Under the pieces are notes generated by a model, which was not told the DNA's origin, ran no database searches, and was given only the letters and a program-made list of their open reading frames with translations. The position numbers and the translations under genes are program-made. From Trueperaceae bacterium (GTDB taxonomy: Bacteria; Deinococcota; Deinococci; Deinococcales; Trueperaceae), in the NCBI GenBank assembly GCA_024636105.1, contig JAGXHO010000214.1, forward strand, positions 1-17,060: a stretch of 17,060 nt of DNA, written 5' to 3'. Positions 1 through 8,022 of the stretch are shown here, in pieces (within the stretch, counting starts at the first letter, position 1; each line of letters starts with the position of its first letter).

Positions 1-1
1 C

Positions 2-346
2 GACCACGTCGCGTGGTACGGCGGTCCCGTGGCCCTCCCACGGCTGCGCGGTCAACTGGCGGCCTACGCCGTCGCCCTCGAGCGGATCGGAGCGGACGGG
101 ACCGACGCGCCGGCGGCGCAGTCGGACCCGCGGCGCGGCCGCGATGCGGCGGGCCTCCGCGACGAGCTCGTGGCGGCGACGACGCTCGACGACGTCGCCC
201 GTTCGCTGCACCGCGGAACCGGCGTCGACCCGCGAACCGAAGCCCCCGATCCGCTGCCAGGCCCGTCCCCGCAGCCACCGTCCCTCGAGCGTTTCGGTCG
301 CCGGCGGCTACGGCGCGCCGTAGCCGCGGCTCTCGCGCCCGCCTGA
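2..346 (+). CDS. C-terminal end of an unidentified protein (5' truncated)
   Basis: An open frame enters from the left edge (first residues DHVAWYGGPVALPRL) and stops at TGA 344-346, giving about 114 residues. A GTG at 29-31 is in frame, but no ribosome site precedes it and the frame is already open before it, so this is more likely the tail of a longer gene. The segment is rich in Ala, Arg and Pro, contains one plausible amphipathic helix (about residues 15-30 of the visible part) and ends in an Arg/Ala-rich stretch. I see no diagnostic motif and do not recognise the family. It lies on the same strand as the ABC permease, 21 nt upstream, but a separate -10-like box sits in that gap, so a shared operon is not certain. 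Confidence 0.55.
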   Translation, partial: DHVAWYGGPVALPRLRGQLAAYAVALERIGADGTDAPAAQSDPRRGRDAAGLRDELVAATTLDDVARSLHRGTGVDPRTEAPDPLPGPSPQPPSLERFGRRRLRRAVAAALAPA

Positions 347-356
347 GCCCGGCTGG

Positions 357-362
357 TACCAT
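357..362 (+). promoter_or_regulatory. -10 box of the permease gene, leaderless-type
   Basis: TACCAT ends 5 nt before the GTG start at 368. No Shine-Dalgarno sequence can be seen and there is no room for a normal leader. A TANNNT box at this distance is the arrangement known for leaderless transcripts in Deinococcus. No convincing -35 element is visible. Confidence 0.45.
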
Positions 363-367
363 CCGCC

Positions 368-2931
368 GTGCCGATCCTCCCGCGCCTCGCGCTCCGCAAC
401 CTGCTCCGCCACCGCTGGCGCACGCTCGCCACCGTTCTCGGCGTAGCGCTCGGGATCGCCGCGGTCCTCGCCACCCTGTCGGTCGGAGCCAACGTCGACG
501 CCAACGTGCGCGCGACCCTCGAGGCCGCCGCCGGTCCCGCCGATCTGCTCGTGACGCCGGGCGCCACCGGGCGCGCCGTGTTCGACTTCCAAGAGACGCT
601 GGACGCCGTCCTCGCCGACCGCAGCGTGGCGTGGGCGGTGCCGGTCCTGAACGTGCGCGCCGAACCGGAGCGCGGCGCCGAGGTCGCGGGCGCGGCGGGC
701 CTGTTGCCCGGCGTCGGCAGCGGCTTCCAGCTCGGCGGGCGCCGCACCGAGGTGGCCGAAGCGCTGCCGGTGGTGCTCGCGGCGGGGCGTCTGCCCGCTG
801 CCGGCGCGGTGGAGGTCGCGATCGCCGAGGGGTTCGCCACCGCGCGGGGCCTGGCCGTGGGCGACGTGGTCGCGTTCTCGGGGCAGGCGGGCCGCTTCGA
901 GTTGCTGCTCGTGGGCCTCTTGGACGACCGCTTCGCCCTGGCGAGCACGAACGGGGGGCGCGTCGGAATCACGCACCTCAGCGACCTGCAGGAGGCGCTC
1001 GCCTTCACCGACCGCGCGAGCCATGTCGAGCTCGGCCTCGCCGACGGGGTCGACCTCGAAGCGGTTCGGGCCCGTCTGCAGGCGACGGTCGGCGATGCGT
1101 ACACCGTCACGTACCCGGCCGGCACCGGCGACGCCACCTCCGGCATCGTCCAGACGCTCCAGAGCGGGCTGCTCATCCTCGCGGCGACGCTGATGGCGCT
1201 GGGCGGCTTCATGGCCTACAACACCTTCATGGCGGGCGTGGTCGAGCGCACGCGCGAATACGCCCTGCTGCGCACGATCTGCATGAAGCGCGGCGACGTC
1301 TTGCGCCTGGCGCTCTGGGAGGCCGGGTGGGTGAGCGCTGCGGGCGTGGTCGTGGGCCTCGGCCTCGGCGTCGTGCTCGCGGCCGGCATCAACCAGATCA
1401 ACGCGATCGCGCTCGGCTACGAGCCGCGCACGCTCGTGATCCCGCTGCGTGCGGCCCTGATCGCGGCCGGCGTGGGCATCGTGGTGGCGATCCTGGCGGG
1501 GAGCCTGCCGGCGCGCGCGGCTGCGCGTACCTCGCCGCTCGGCGCGTTGCGCGACGCCGAGGTCGCGCGCGACCCACGCCTCGTCGCCCTCGGCTGGGTG
1601 CTCGTCGCCCTCGGCGTGGCCTTCAGCCAACTGCCATGGTCCGGCTACGCTGCCCTGTTCGGCACCGCCCTCGCGATGGCGACCTTCTTCGCCGGCGTCG
1701 CCCTGGCCGCGGAGGGGCTGATCCGGCCGGCGGTGGCGCTCGCCCGGCCGCTGCTCGGCGCCCTACTCGGCCCCGCCGGGCGACTCGGCGCCGGTTTCAC
1801 GGTCCGCAACGCGTCGCGCAACGGGGTCGCGGTCGGCACGGTCATCGTCGGCACCGGGCTGATCATCGGCGTGGGGTCCATGGTCGAGGGCATCAACGTC
1901 GCGGTCGCCGATTGGGTCGACACGACCATCGTCGGCGACCTGTTCATCACGTCGGCCGCGCCGTTCCCGAACGACTTCGAGGCACGGGCCGCGGAGGTGC
2001 CCGGCATCGACCAGGCGTCCGGCGTGGGCCTCCGGGTCGTGCGGTACGAGCCCGAGGGCGTGCCCCGGGGCCGCACCGTCGCGTTGGTCCTGGTCGACCC
2101 GGCGCGCTTCGACCCGACCGCGGGGTTCGGCGCGCTCCAGTACATCTCCGGGCAAGGGGACGCCGCGACCGGGTACGCAGCGCTCCTCGAAGGCGGTGCC
2201 GTGCTCGCGGCCAACACGATCCGAGACCGCTTCGGCGTGGGCGTGGGCGACAGCGCTCGGCTCCGGACCGACGGCGGCTTCGTCGACTTCCCCATCGCCG
2301 GCGTCGTGGTCGACTACACCGGCGGCGGCGAGACCTTCATCGCGTCGATCGCCGACCTGCCGCGCTTCGGTGGCGGGAGCCCCGACCTGTTCGTGGCGAT
2401 CGTGGACGCGGGCGCCGACCCCGCCAGCGTCCGCGACGCGCTCGTCGCAGCCTTCCCCGACGTGCTGCTCGACGTCACCCTCAATCAGGCCTACCGCGAG
2501 CAGGTGCAGGAGCTGCTCGCGCAGTCCTTCGCGACGACGAACACGCTGCTGCTGCTCGCCGCCCTCATCGCGGCGCTCGGCGTGGCGAACACGCTCGGCA
2601 TGAACCTTTCGCGGCGCGCGCACGAGATCGCGGTGCTGCGCACCGTGGGCCTGCGCCGCGCCGGGGTGCGCCGGTTGGTGACCGCGGAGGGCATCGTCGT
2701 GCTCACGCTCGGCGCGGTGCTCGGCGTCGCCTTCGGGCTGCTCCTCTCCGACGTGATCACGGCGGGCGCGCGCGCGCTCACCGGCTACGCCATCGAAGCG
2801 GTGGTGCCCTGGCGCCTGCTCATCGCCGCTGCCGTGCTCACCCCCATCCTCGGTTTCCTCGCATCTTGGCTGCCGGCCCGTCGGGCCGCTCGCCTCGCCC
2901 CGCGCGTCGCCCTCGGCGCCTCGGAGTCCGC

Positions 2932-2935
<4 letters not shown>
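368..2935 (+). CDS. ABC transporter permease with two FtsX modules (MacB/LolC type)
   Basis: The 855-residue protein begins with the usual FtsX-permease start (RLALRNLLRHRWRT), a first membrane helix at about residues 18-38, then an extracytoplasmic MacB-PCD-like domain to about 260. A first FtsX module follows (about 267-385, containing ERTREYALLRTICMKR), then two or more further helices, a second extracytoplasmic domain (about 515-715), and a second FtsX module (about 718-850) with the EIAVLRTVGLRR coupling segment and a terminal LPARRAARLAP. Duplicated FtsX permeases of this size act with a MacB/LolD-type ATPase as mechanotransmitters, moving lipoproteins, peptides or antibiotics rather than importing solutes. 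The substrate cannot be told from sequence. The GTG at 368 gives the full N-terminus. The stop overlaps the ATPase start as ATGA, so the two are translationally coupled. Confidence 0.9.
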
Positions 2936-3705
<770 letters not shown>

Positions 3706-3718
3706 CGCCGCGCTCGGA

Positions 3719-4630
3719 TCAGTCGAGCGGGCCGCCCCCGAGCGTGGCCGAACCGAGGGCGACGCGCCCGAGGGGGCCGAGATCGAGCGACCAGCCGCCG
3801 GCGAGCGCCACCTCGACGGGCGCGGCGAGCGCACCCACCGCGAGCCGGGCCGCCAGCCCGGCACCGAGCGCGAGGGGATCGATGGCGACCTCCTGGGTCC
3901 AGCGCACGCTCGCGCCGGCCGGCACCACCACCTCCGCGACGCGCAGGCGCGCCACCTCGCGCCCATCGATCCGCAGCGCCGCGTCGGGCACGCCGGCACG
4001 GTAGGACAGCACGCCCGGGTTCTCGATGTCGAACGCGAGCGCGACCACGATGCGGCCATCCCGCAGCCCGACGATGCCCGCAGCCTCGGGCGCCCAGCGC
4101 AGGCGTGGCGCGGCCGCCGCGAGCGGCGGTCCCTGCAGCTCCCCTTGCAGCACCGTCGTGCGTGGGAAGGCGGTGCGAACCCCGAACAGGTCGACGCCGA
4201 CGGCCGCCTCGACGCGGTAGGCGACCGGGGCGCCGCCGACGAGCGCCAGCGCCGCGTCCACCAAGCCCGACGCGCCGGGCAGCGGGACGGCGATGTCGAG
4301 CACCAGTTCGGCCGCCCCCTGCGCCGGCACGTCCACGCCGCCGCCGAAGCGAACGTCGGCGGCCAGCACCCCGCGCAGGACGAGCGCGCCATCGAGCGAC
4401 GTCAAGCGGAGGCCGATCGGGTTGGGGTTGGTCACCTGAAGCGTGGTGCGCACCACCAGGCGGGCACCGTCGACGGTCAGGTCGAGCCGCTGCACGCCGG
4501 AGGCGCCGGGCACGAGCCGGAACGTGGGTGCGCCGACGCCGGGCGCGGTCCCTGGAGCGCACGCGACCAGCAGCGCGAAGAGCGCGCACGCGACGAGCAC
4601 GCGGGCGGACGATCGGTTCGACTTCGGCAC
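3719..4630 (-). CDS. Lipoprotein with two LEA-2 (WHy)-like domains
   Basis: The preferred GTG start at 4630 is preceded by GGAGG with a 5-nt spacer; an upstream ATG at 4657 has no such site. The 303-residue product has a lipoprotein signal peptide: basic MPKSNRSSAR, a hydrophobic core, and lipobox LVAC with the acylated Cys at residue 24. Two repeats follow. The first has LQVTNPNPIGLRL at about 64-76, the second has FDIENPGVLSYRAG at about 200-213. The N-P turn after a beta strand is the hallmark of LEA-2/WHy domains, found in desiccation and water-stress proteins and in bacterial surface lipoproteins. A Gly/Ala-rich C-terminus follows. The gene is transcribed towards the ABC ATPase and shares a divergent control region with ddl. 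An envelope-stabilising role is inference; the lipoprotein assignment is strong. Confidence 0.85.
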   Translation of the reverse strand: MPKSNRSSARVLVACALFALLVACAPGTAPGVGAPTFRLVPGASGVQRLDLTVDGARLVVRTTLQVTNPNPIGLRLTSLDGALVLRGVLAADVRFGGGVDVPAQGAAELVLDIAVPLPGASGLVDAALALVGGAPVAYRVEAAVGVDLFGVRTAFPRTTVLQGELQGPPLAAAAPRLRWAPEAAGIVGLRDGRIVVALAFDIENPGVLSYRAGVPDAALRIDGREVARLRVAEVVVPAGASVRWTQEVAIDPLALGAGLAARLAVGALAAPVEVALAGGWSLDLGPLGRVALGSATLGGGPLD

Positions 4631-4675
4631 GCGAGCCTCCGGGCGGGTGCGGAACATGCGGTCGCCGCCCCACCC

Positions 4676-4681
4676 AATCTA
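4676..4681 (-). promoter_or_regulatory. Probable -10 box for the LEA-2 lipoprotein gene
   Basis: Read on the minus strand this is TAGATT, about 45 nt upstream of the GTG start and its GGAGG ribosome site. That predicts a leader of roughly 40 nt. No good -35 is visible. It faces away from the ddl promoter, whose -10 lies about 55 bp off. Confidence 0.35.
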
Positions 4682-4711
4682 GCGGGCGCGCCGCGGGTCG
4701 CGGCGTCGCGC

Positions 4712-4740
4712 TTGACGCGCGCGCACCGCGGGCCTAGCAT
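4712..4740 (+). promoter_or_regulatory. Canonical housekeeping promoter of ddl
   Basis: TTGACG (4712-4717) and TAGCAT (4735-4740) are separated by exactly 17 nt. This is the closest match to a sigma-70-type promoter in the window. Transcription should start near 4747, giving a leader of about 55 nt before the ddl ATG at 4803. Confidence 0.65.
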
Positions 4741-4750
4741 GGCCGAATGA

Positions 4751-4765
4751 TGTGTAACTTACACA
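4751..4765. promoter_or_regulatory. Palindromic operator candidate downstream of the ddl promoter
   Basis: TGTGTAA-C-TTACACA is a perfect 7+1+7 inverted repeat. It is strikingly AT-rich for this chromosome and lies about 11 nt after the -10 box, at roughly +4 to +18. A dimeric repressor bound here would block initiation or escape. No regulator gene is next to it and I cannot name the family. Confidence 0.5.
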
Positions 4766-4802
4766 CGATACGGCTCGCCCTGAGCGTCCGGCAGCCGCAG
4801 CC

Positions 4803-5825
4803 ATGAACCACCCGACCGACCGACCGCGCGTCCTCCTCCTGTGCGGTGGCCGTTCCGCCGAGCACGAGGTCTCGCTCGCGTCCGCGCGCTCGCTCCTGGC
4901 CGAGACCTCCGAGCGGGTGGCGTGGGAGCCGCGGGTCATCGACCGCGACGGGCGCTGGCTGGACGCCGGATCGAGCCTCCGCCGGCTGGCGGGCGAAGAC
5001 GCGACCGCGCCCGGAGCGCCGCTCGACCTCGAGGCGCTCACCGCCGCGGACGCCGTGTTCCCCCTGCTCCACGGTCCGTTCGGCGAGGACGGCCGGCTGC
5101 AGGGGCTCTTCGAGGTCCTCGACGTCCGGTACGTGGGCTCGGGCGTGCTCGGGAGCGCGGTGGGGATGGACAAGCTCGTGATGAAGGCGGTGCTCGGCGC
5201 CGCCGGCCTGCCGCAAGTCGCCCACGAGGGAGTGACGCGCGACGCCTGGCGCCGTGCGCCGGACGCGGTCCGCGCGCGACTCGACGGCCTGGGCTGGCCG
5301 GTGTACGTCAAGCCGGCCAACCTCGGTTCGTCGATCGGCATCGCGCGCGCCGACGATCCGGCCGGTCGCGACGCCGCCCTCGAGGCCGCCTTCGGCTACG
5401 ACCGGCGTGCGATCGTCGAACGCGCCTTCACCGACAAGCGCGAGCTCGAGGTAGCCGTCCTCGGCCTCGACGATCCCGAAGCGAGCGTCGTGGGGGAGAT
5501 CTCCTTCGGGAGCGACTTCTACGACTACGCCACCAAGTACGAGGCCGGACGAGCGCGCCTCGACGTCCCCGCGAACGTTCCGGAGCGGGTCGCGGACGCC
5601 TGCCGTGCGCTCGCCCGGCGAGCGTTCCTGGCGGTGGACGCCGCCGGGCTCGCACGCGTCGACCTCTTCTGGTCGCCCACCCGCGACGAGGTGGTCGTCA
5701 ACGAGATCAACACCATGCCCGGCTTCACCGCCACGTCGATGTACCCGCGGCTGTGGGCCGCTTCGGGCGTCCCGTACCCGGAGCTCGCGGCGCGTTTGGT
5801 CGCCCTCGCCTTCGCCGACCGCTGA
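4803..5825 (+). CDS. ddl: D-alanine--D-alanine ligase
   Basis: This cytoplasmic ATP-grasp enzyme joins two D-alanines for the peptidoglycan precursor. The 340-residue sequence carries the family motifs in order: GGRSAEHEVSLASA (15-28), HGPFGEDGRLQGLFEVL, GSGVLGSAVGMDK, the ATP-grasp loop VKPANLGSSIGIA, FYDYATKYEAG, a metal-site stretch ARVDLFW, and NEINTMPGF (300-308) followed by SMYPRLW. Length is normal for Ddl. The ATG at 4803 is the only good start; no clear Shine-Dalgarno precedes it and there is no in-frame start just upstream. The ligand-loop Tyr (FYDYATKY) is the D-Ala type rather than the D-lactate type, so it gives no hint of vancomycin resistance. Expression may be controlled through the palindrome at 4751-4765. 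Confidence 0.95.
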   Translation: MNHPTDRPRVLLLCGGRSAEHEVSLASARSLLAETSERVAWEPRVIDRDGRWLDAGSSLRRLAGEDATAPGAPLDLEALTAADAVFPLLHGPFGEDGRLQGLFEVLDVRYVGSGVLGSAVGMDKLVMKAVLGAAGLPQVAHEGVTRDAWRRAPDAVRARLDGLGWPVYVKPANLGSSIGIARADDPAGRDAALEAAFGYDRRAIVERAFTDKRELEVAVLGLDDPEASVVGEISFGSDFYDYATKYEAGRARLDVPANVPERVADACRALARRAFLAVDAAGLARVDLFWSPTRDEVVVNEINTMPGFTATSMYPRLWAASGVPYPELAARLVALAFADR

Positions 5826-5846
5826 CCCGCCACCGGGCATCACGGG

Positions 5847-5870
5847 TATCATCCTCGCGTTCGGAGGTGA
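5847..5870 (+). promoter_or_regulatory. -10-like box and Shine-Dalgarno-like sequence before the HNH gene
   Basis: TATCAT (5847-5852) would start transcription near 5859. GGAGGTGA (5863-5870) is a near-perfect anti-16S match. Yet no ATG, GTG, TTG or CTG in the HNH frame lies at the normal distance after it. A GTG inside the motif (5867) opens only a 59-codon Ser/Pro-rich frame ending at 6046, which does not look like a protein. Confidence 0.3.
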
Positions 5871-5952
5871 CGACGCCCCCAAGCGCCGGGACAACCCGAT
5901 CGGATCAAAGCCCGTCCGAGCCGCGCCCGAGCGCGATCGGCTCGATGCCGCC

Positions 5953-6564
5953 GTGCGCCTGGTCGACCGTCCCGAGGGCCAAGGCCCCGAAGATGCGCTC
6001 GCTTCCCAGCAACCCGCTGGCGCCGACCCGGGTCCGCGGCCGCTGACGAACCTGGGCGCCGCCCGCGTCCTCATCCTCAACGCCAGCTACGAGCCGCTGC
6101 ACGTCTGCTCGGTCAAGCGCGCGATCACGCTTCTGATGCACGACATGGCCGAGCGCGTCCAGGACGGCGATCGCGTGCTCCGCTCGCCATCGTCCGTGGT
6201 CCCGGTGCCGAGCGTGATCCGGCTGCGCCGCTACGTGCGGCGTCCGCACCGGCAGCGGGTGGCCTTCAACCGCAAGAACGTGTTCCGCCGCGACGACCAC
6301 ACCTGCCAGTACTGCGGCGTCCGCAGCCACGACCTGACGCTCGACCACGTGCACCCGCGATCGCGCGGCGGCCCGACCTCGTGGGAGAACGTGGTCGCGT
6401 GCTGCCGCCGCTGCAACGCCGCGAAGCGCGACCGGACGCCGCAGGAGGCCGCGATGGTCCTGCGCCGCCGGCCGGCGGCGCCCGCGTTCCTGTTCAGTTC
6501 GGTGTACGGGGTCCTGCCCGACGCGGACCCAGCGTGGGAGGCCTACTTGCCCCGAGGGCGCTAG
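5953..6564 (+). CDS. HNH endonuclease family protein
   Basis: Conserved sequence begins at ARVLILNASYEPLHVCSVKRAI (about residue 37 from the chosen start), the usual opening of this HNH family, and continues through RRDDHTCQYCG, LDHVHPRSRGGPTSWENVVACCRRCNAAK. The CxxC pairs at 118/121 and 151/154 form the structural zinc site; D131-H132 and N146 match the ββα-metal nuclease core. Such proteins cut DNA; their role when chromosomal and solitary is mostly unknown. The start is uncertain: GTG 5953 is the first in-frame start after ddl, it lacks a ribosome site, and it adds about 35 low-complexity residues. The frame stays open back into ddl. The gene ends on a CTAG shared with the converging membrane-protein gene. 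Family assignment is firm; the boundary is not. Confidence 0.82.
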   Translation: MRLVDRPEGQGPEDALASQQPAGADPGPRPLTNLGAARVLILNASYEPLHVCSVKRAITLLMHDMAERVQDGDRVLRSPSSVVPVPSVIRLRRYVRRPHRQRVAFNRKNVFRRDDHTCQYCGVRSHDLTLDHVHPRSRGGPTSWENVVACCRRCNAAKRDRTPQEAAMVLRRRPAAPAFLFSSVYGVLPDADPAWEAYLPRGR

Positions 6565-6568
6565 CGCC
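6557..6568. terminator. CTAG-centred palindrome at the HNH/membrane-protein convergent ends
   Basis: GGCGCTAGCGCC is a perfect 12-bp palindrome. Its central CTAG supplies the TAG stop of the HNH gene (6562-6564) and, on the other strand, the TAG stop of the membrane-protein gene (6561-6563). As RNA it could form a 4-bp stem on either transcript. No T-run follows, so intrinsic termination is only a suggestion. Confidence 0.35.
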
Positions 6569-6914
6569 GCCGCGCGTCGCCGAACAACCGCGACAGCAGC
6601 GCCGAGACGACCGACAACACGAGCGCGCCCCAAACGGCGCTCCAGAAGCCCGCGATCTGCAGCGGCGAGAGCGCCGAGGCGATCGCGAGGGCGAGTCCGT
6701 TGACCACGAGCAGGAACAGCCCGAAGGTCAGCACGGTGACCGGGAGGGTCAGCAGCACCATCACGGGCCGCACGACCGCGTTCACCAGACCGATGACGAG
6801 CGCGGCCAAGAGCAGCGGCCACAGGCCGCCGGACGCGATGCTCATGCCACCGACGACCGAGACGGTCACCCACAGCGCCAGTGCGTTCAGTCCCCAACGA
6901 ACGAGAAGGTTCAT
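6561..6914 (-). CDS. Small four-helix membrane protein, phage holin superfamily IV type
   Basis: The 117-residue protein is almost wholly hydrophobic, with four predicted membrane helices at about 7-25, 31-50, 53-76 and 86-108. It has the pattern of the PF04020 family: LLVRWGLNALALWV at the N-terminus, LLLAALVIGLVNAVVRPVMVLLTLPVTVLTFGLFLLVVNGLAL in the centre, and an FW-containing fourth helix followed by SRLFG. Despite the family name these proteins are widespread chromosomal inner-membrane proteins of unknown function, and nothing phage-like surrounds it. A -10 box sits 7 nt before the ATG with no ribosome site, so the mRNA is probably leaderless. The stop lies in a CTAG shared with the HNH gene. 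Confidence 0.88.
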   Translation of the reverse strand: MNLLVRWGLNALALWVTVSVVGGMSIASGGLWPLLLAALVIGLVNAVVRPVMVLLTLPVTVLTFGLFLLVVNGLALAIASALSPLQIAGFWSAVWGALVLSVVSALLSRLFGDARRR

Positions 6915-6921
6915 GGGTCCA

Positions 6922-6927
6922 AGTGTA
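6922..6927 (-). promoter_or_regulatory. Extended -10 box of the holin-type gene, leaderless-type
   Basis: On the minus strand this reads TGC-TACACT, an extended -10, followed by 7 nt and the ATG at 6914. No Shine-Dalgarno fits in the gap. It is one of the clearest leaderless promoters here. Confidence 0.5.
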
Positions 6928-6971
6928 GCAGCGACCGCAGCCGGGCGCGTTCGCCCATCGGATGAGGACGT

Positions 6972-6999
6972 CTCCCCCTTCTCGGGGAGGACGCCTCCC
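6972..6999. repeat. Two mutually exclusive GC hairpins between the acetyltransferase and holin-type genes
   Basis: CTCCCC (6972-6977) can pair with GGGGAG (6984-6989), or GGGAGG (6985-6990) can pair with CCTCCC (6994-6999) across a 3-nt ACG loop. The two stems share the middle G-rich segment, so only one can form at a time on a given strand. They lie in the 3' region of the minus-strand acetyltransferase transcript. No T-run is present. Confidence 0.4.
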
Positions 7000-7010
7000 G
7001 CAAACGGAGC

Positions 7011-7059
7011 ATCGCGGACTCCGCTAGCGCGGAATCGCGGATTCCGCTAGCGCGGAATC
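7011..7059. repeat. 23-bp tandem repeat with an internal CTAG palindrome
   Basis: Two 23-bp copies (7011-7033 and 7034-7056) differ at one base, and the first 3 bases of a third follow. The second copy and its flank contain a perfect stem, GGATTCCGC (7039-7047) and GCGGAATCC (7052-7060), around a TAGC loop. The first copy forms the same stem imperfectly. A further stem, GCGGAATC with GATTCCGC, links the copies. The second copy encodes the last residues and TAG stop of the acetyltransferase gene; the first lies just past it. This is probably a termination or mRNA-stability element, possibly a dispersed intergenic repeat. Confidence 0.6.
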
Positions 7060-7990
7060 CGGCGCAACACCGGCCGCGGATCCCCGACGTCGAAGCCCAC
7101 CGAGCCGAGGATGGCGACCAACTTGGGGTCGCGGTCCGAGAGCTCGGCACGGACCCGGCCCAGCGGGCTGGCGCCGGCGAACTCGTGGAGCAAGGAGAGC
7201 ACGAGGCGCCGGAGCATCTCGGTCGACCCACGGTGCGGCGCCCCGACGCCGATCGCGGTCAGGGCGAACTCGCCGTCACCCCAGCCCGGCGACGCCCGGC
7301 CAGGGCGTAGCCCACCGGCGGGCGATCCAGCGTCTCGTACGCCATGCACCAGAGGTCGGGCGTGAACCGACCATGGGCGCGCTTGAGCCACGCCCAGCGG
7401 CCGTCGCCCACGGGCTGCTCCTCCGCAGCCGCCACGAAGGTGCGGAACTCGGGGTCGACGTCGGGGCGCCACGCCTCGAGCACGAGCGGGCGACCCAGGG
7501 GCGGGACCTCCGCGAGGTCGAACGCCAGCGGGCGGAGCGCGTCCGCCTCGAAGCCCATGGCGGCGAGGGCTTCGCGGATGGCGTCGGCGGAGGCCTTGGG
7601 CACCGCCGAGAGGTCGAGCTCCACGGCCTCGTGGGGATGCCGGTCGAGCACGTGGGCGACCAGCGTCGCGAAGCCGGAGGGGTCATCGCCGACGAACCAT
7701 GGCTGCGCGAGCCGCAGGGTCGGGTCGTCGAGATCGTGGTCGGGCGGCCACGCGACGATCCCCGCCACGGGCTCGAGGGCCTCCTCGGCATCGCCGGCAT
7801 CGCCGGCATCGCCGGCGCCGCCGGCAGCGTCGTCGGCCACGAGGACCCACGCCCGCGACGCATCGCGCCGCGGGTCGCGCAGCCGAACCACGGCGCGGCG
7901 CGCGAGCCCCCACGGGTCGCGGTGGCGGACGAACGCGAACGCGCGGGCGAGGAACCAGACGAGTTCGTCGGAAGCGAGGGGTCGGATCAC
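7047..7990 (-). pseudogene. Tandem-GNAT acetyltransferase gene disrupted by a one-base deletion
   Basis: From GTG 7990 the frame reads MIRPLASDELVWFLARAF and continues for 243 residues to GYALAGRR, then reaches a stop at 7259. Sliding one base back near 7296-7308 continues as GWGDGEFALTAIGVGAPHRG and runs to TAG 7047 (IPR*). The joined product of about 314 residues would have a degenerate N-terminal GNAT-like half and a C-terminal GNAT domain with the acetyl-CoA-binding motif A region (LTAIGV..PHRG). The span is 944 nt, one short of a multiple of three, which fits loss of one base in a G/C run. Without repair the C-terminal domain is not made. A Gly-Asp-Ala tract lies between the strands of the first half. 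The substrate is unknown. A sequencing error remains possible. Confidence 0.72.
7787..7822. repeat. In-frame 9-bp tandem repeat in the acetyltransferase gene
   Basis: GGCATCGCC occurs three times in a row (7787-7813), followed by the variant GGCGCCGCC. On the coding (minus) strand it encodes repeated Gly-Asp-Ala in a loop of the N-terminal half. The unit keeps the frame, so copy-number change would only alter loop length. Confidence 0.7.
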
Positions 7991-7999
7991 GGCGCCCCC

Positions 8000-8022
8000 A
8001 TGCTACCGCCGCTCGGTACGAT
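8000..8022. promoter_or_regulatory. Divergent promoter region of the acetyltransferase gene and rsmD
   Basis: Only 38 bp separate the two start codons. On the plus strand TACGAT (8017-8022) is followed by exactly 6 nt and the rsmD GTG at 8029, an ideal leaderless arrangement. On the minus strand TAGCAT (8005-8000) is followed by 9 nt and the acetyltransferase GTG at 7990. The two -10 boxes are 11 bp apart, so two polymerases could hardly bind at once. No -35 elements are visible. Confidence 0.5.

Noticed and set aside
13..2931. A very long open frame in the same frame as the ABC ATPase, running across the permease gene
   Set aside because: Its translation there is Arg/Pro/Ala-rich low complexity, typical of a third-position-GC shadow; the permease frame has clear FtsX domains. 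Only the part from 2932 on is real.
5867..6046. A 59-codon frame starting in the GGAGGTGA motif
   Set aside because: Its Ser/Pro/Arg-rich translation has no protein-like pattern and it lacks its own ribosome site. Kept only as one explanation of the HNH leader.
6561..6914. Holin family name taken as evidence of a prophage
   Set aside because: PF04020-type proteins are common chromosomal membrane proteins, and no phage structural, lysis or integrase gene is nearby.
7787..7822. Short repeats considered as a CRISPR array
   Set aside because: The units are 9 bp, adjacent without spacers, and encode Gly-Asp-Ala in frame. No Cas gene is present.
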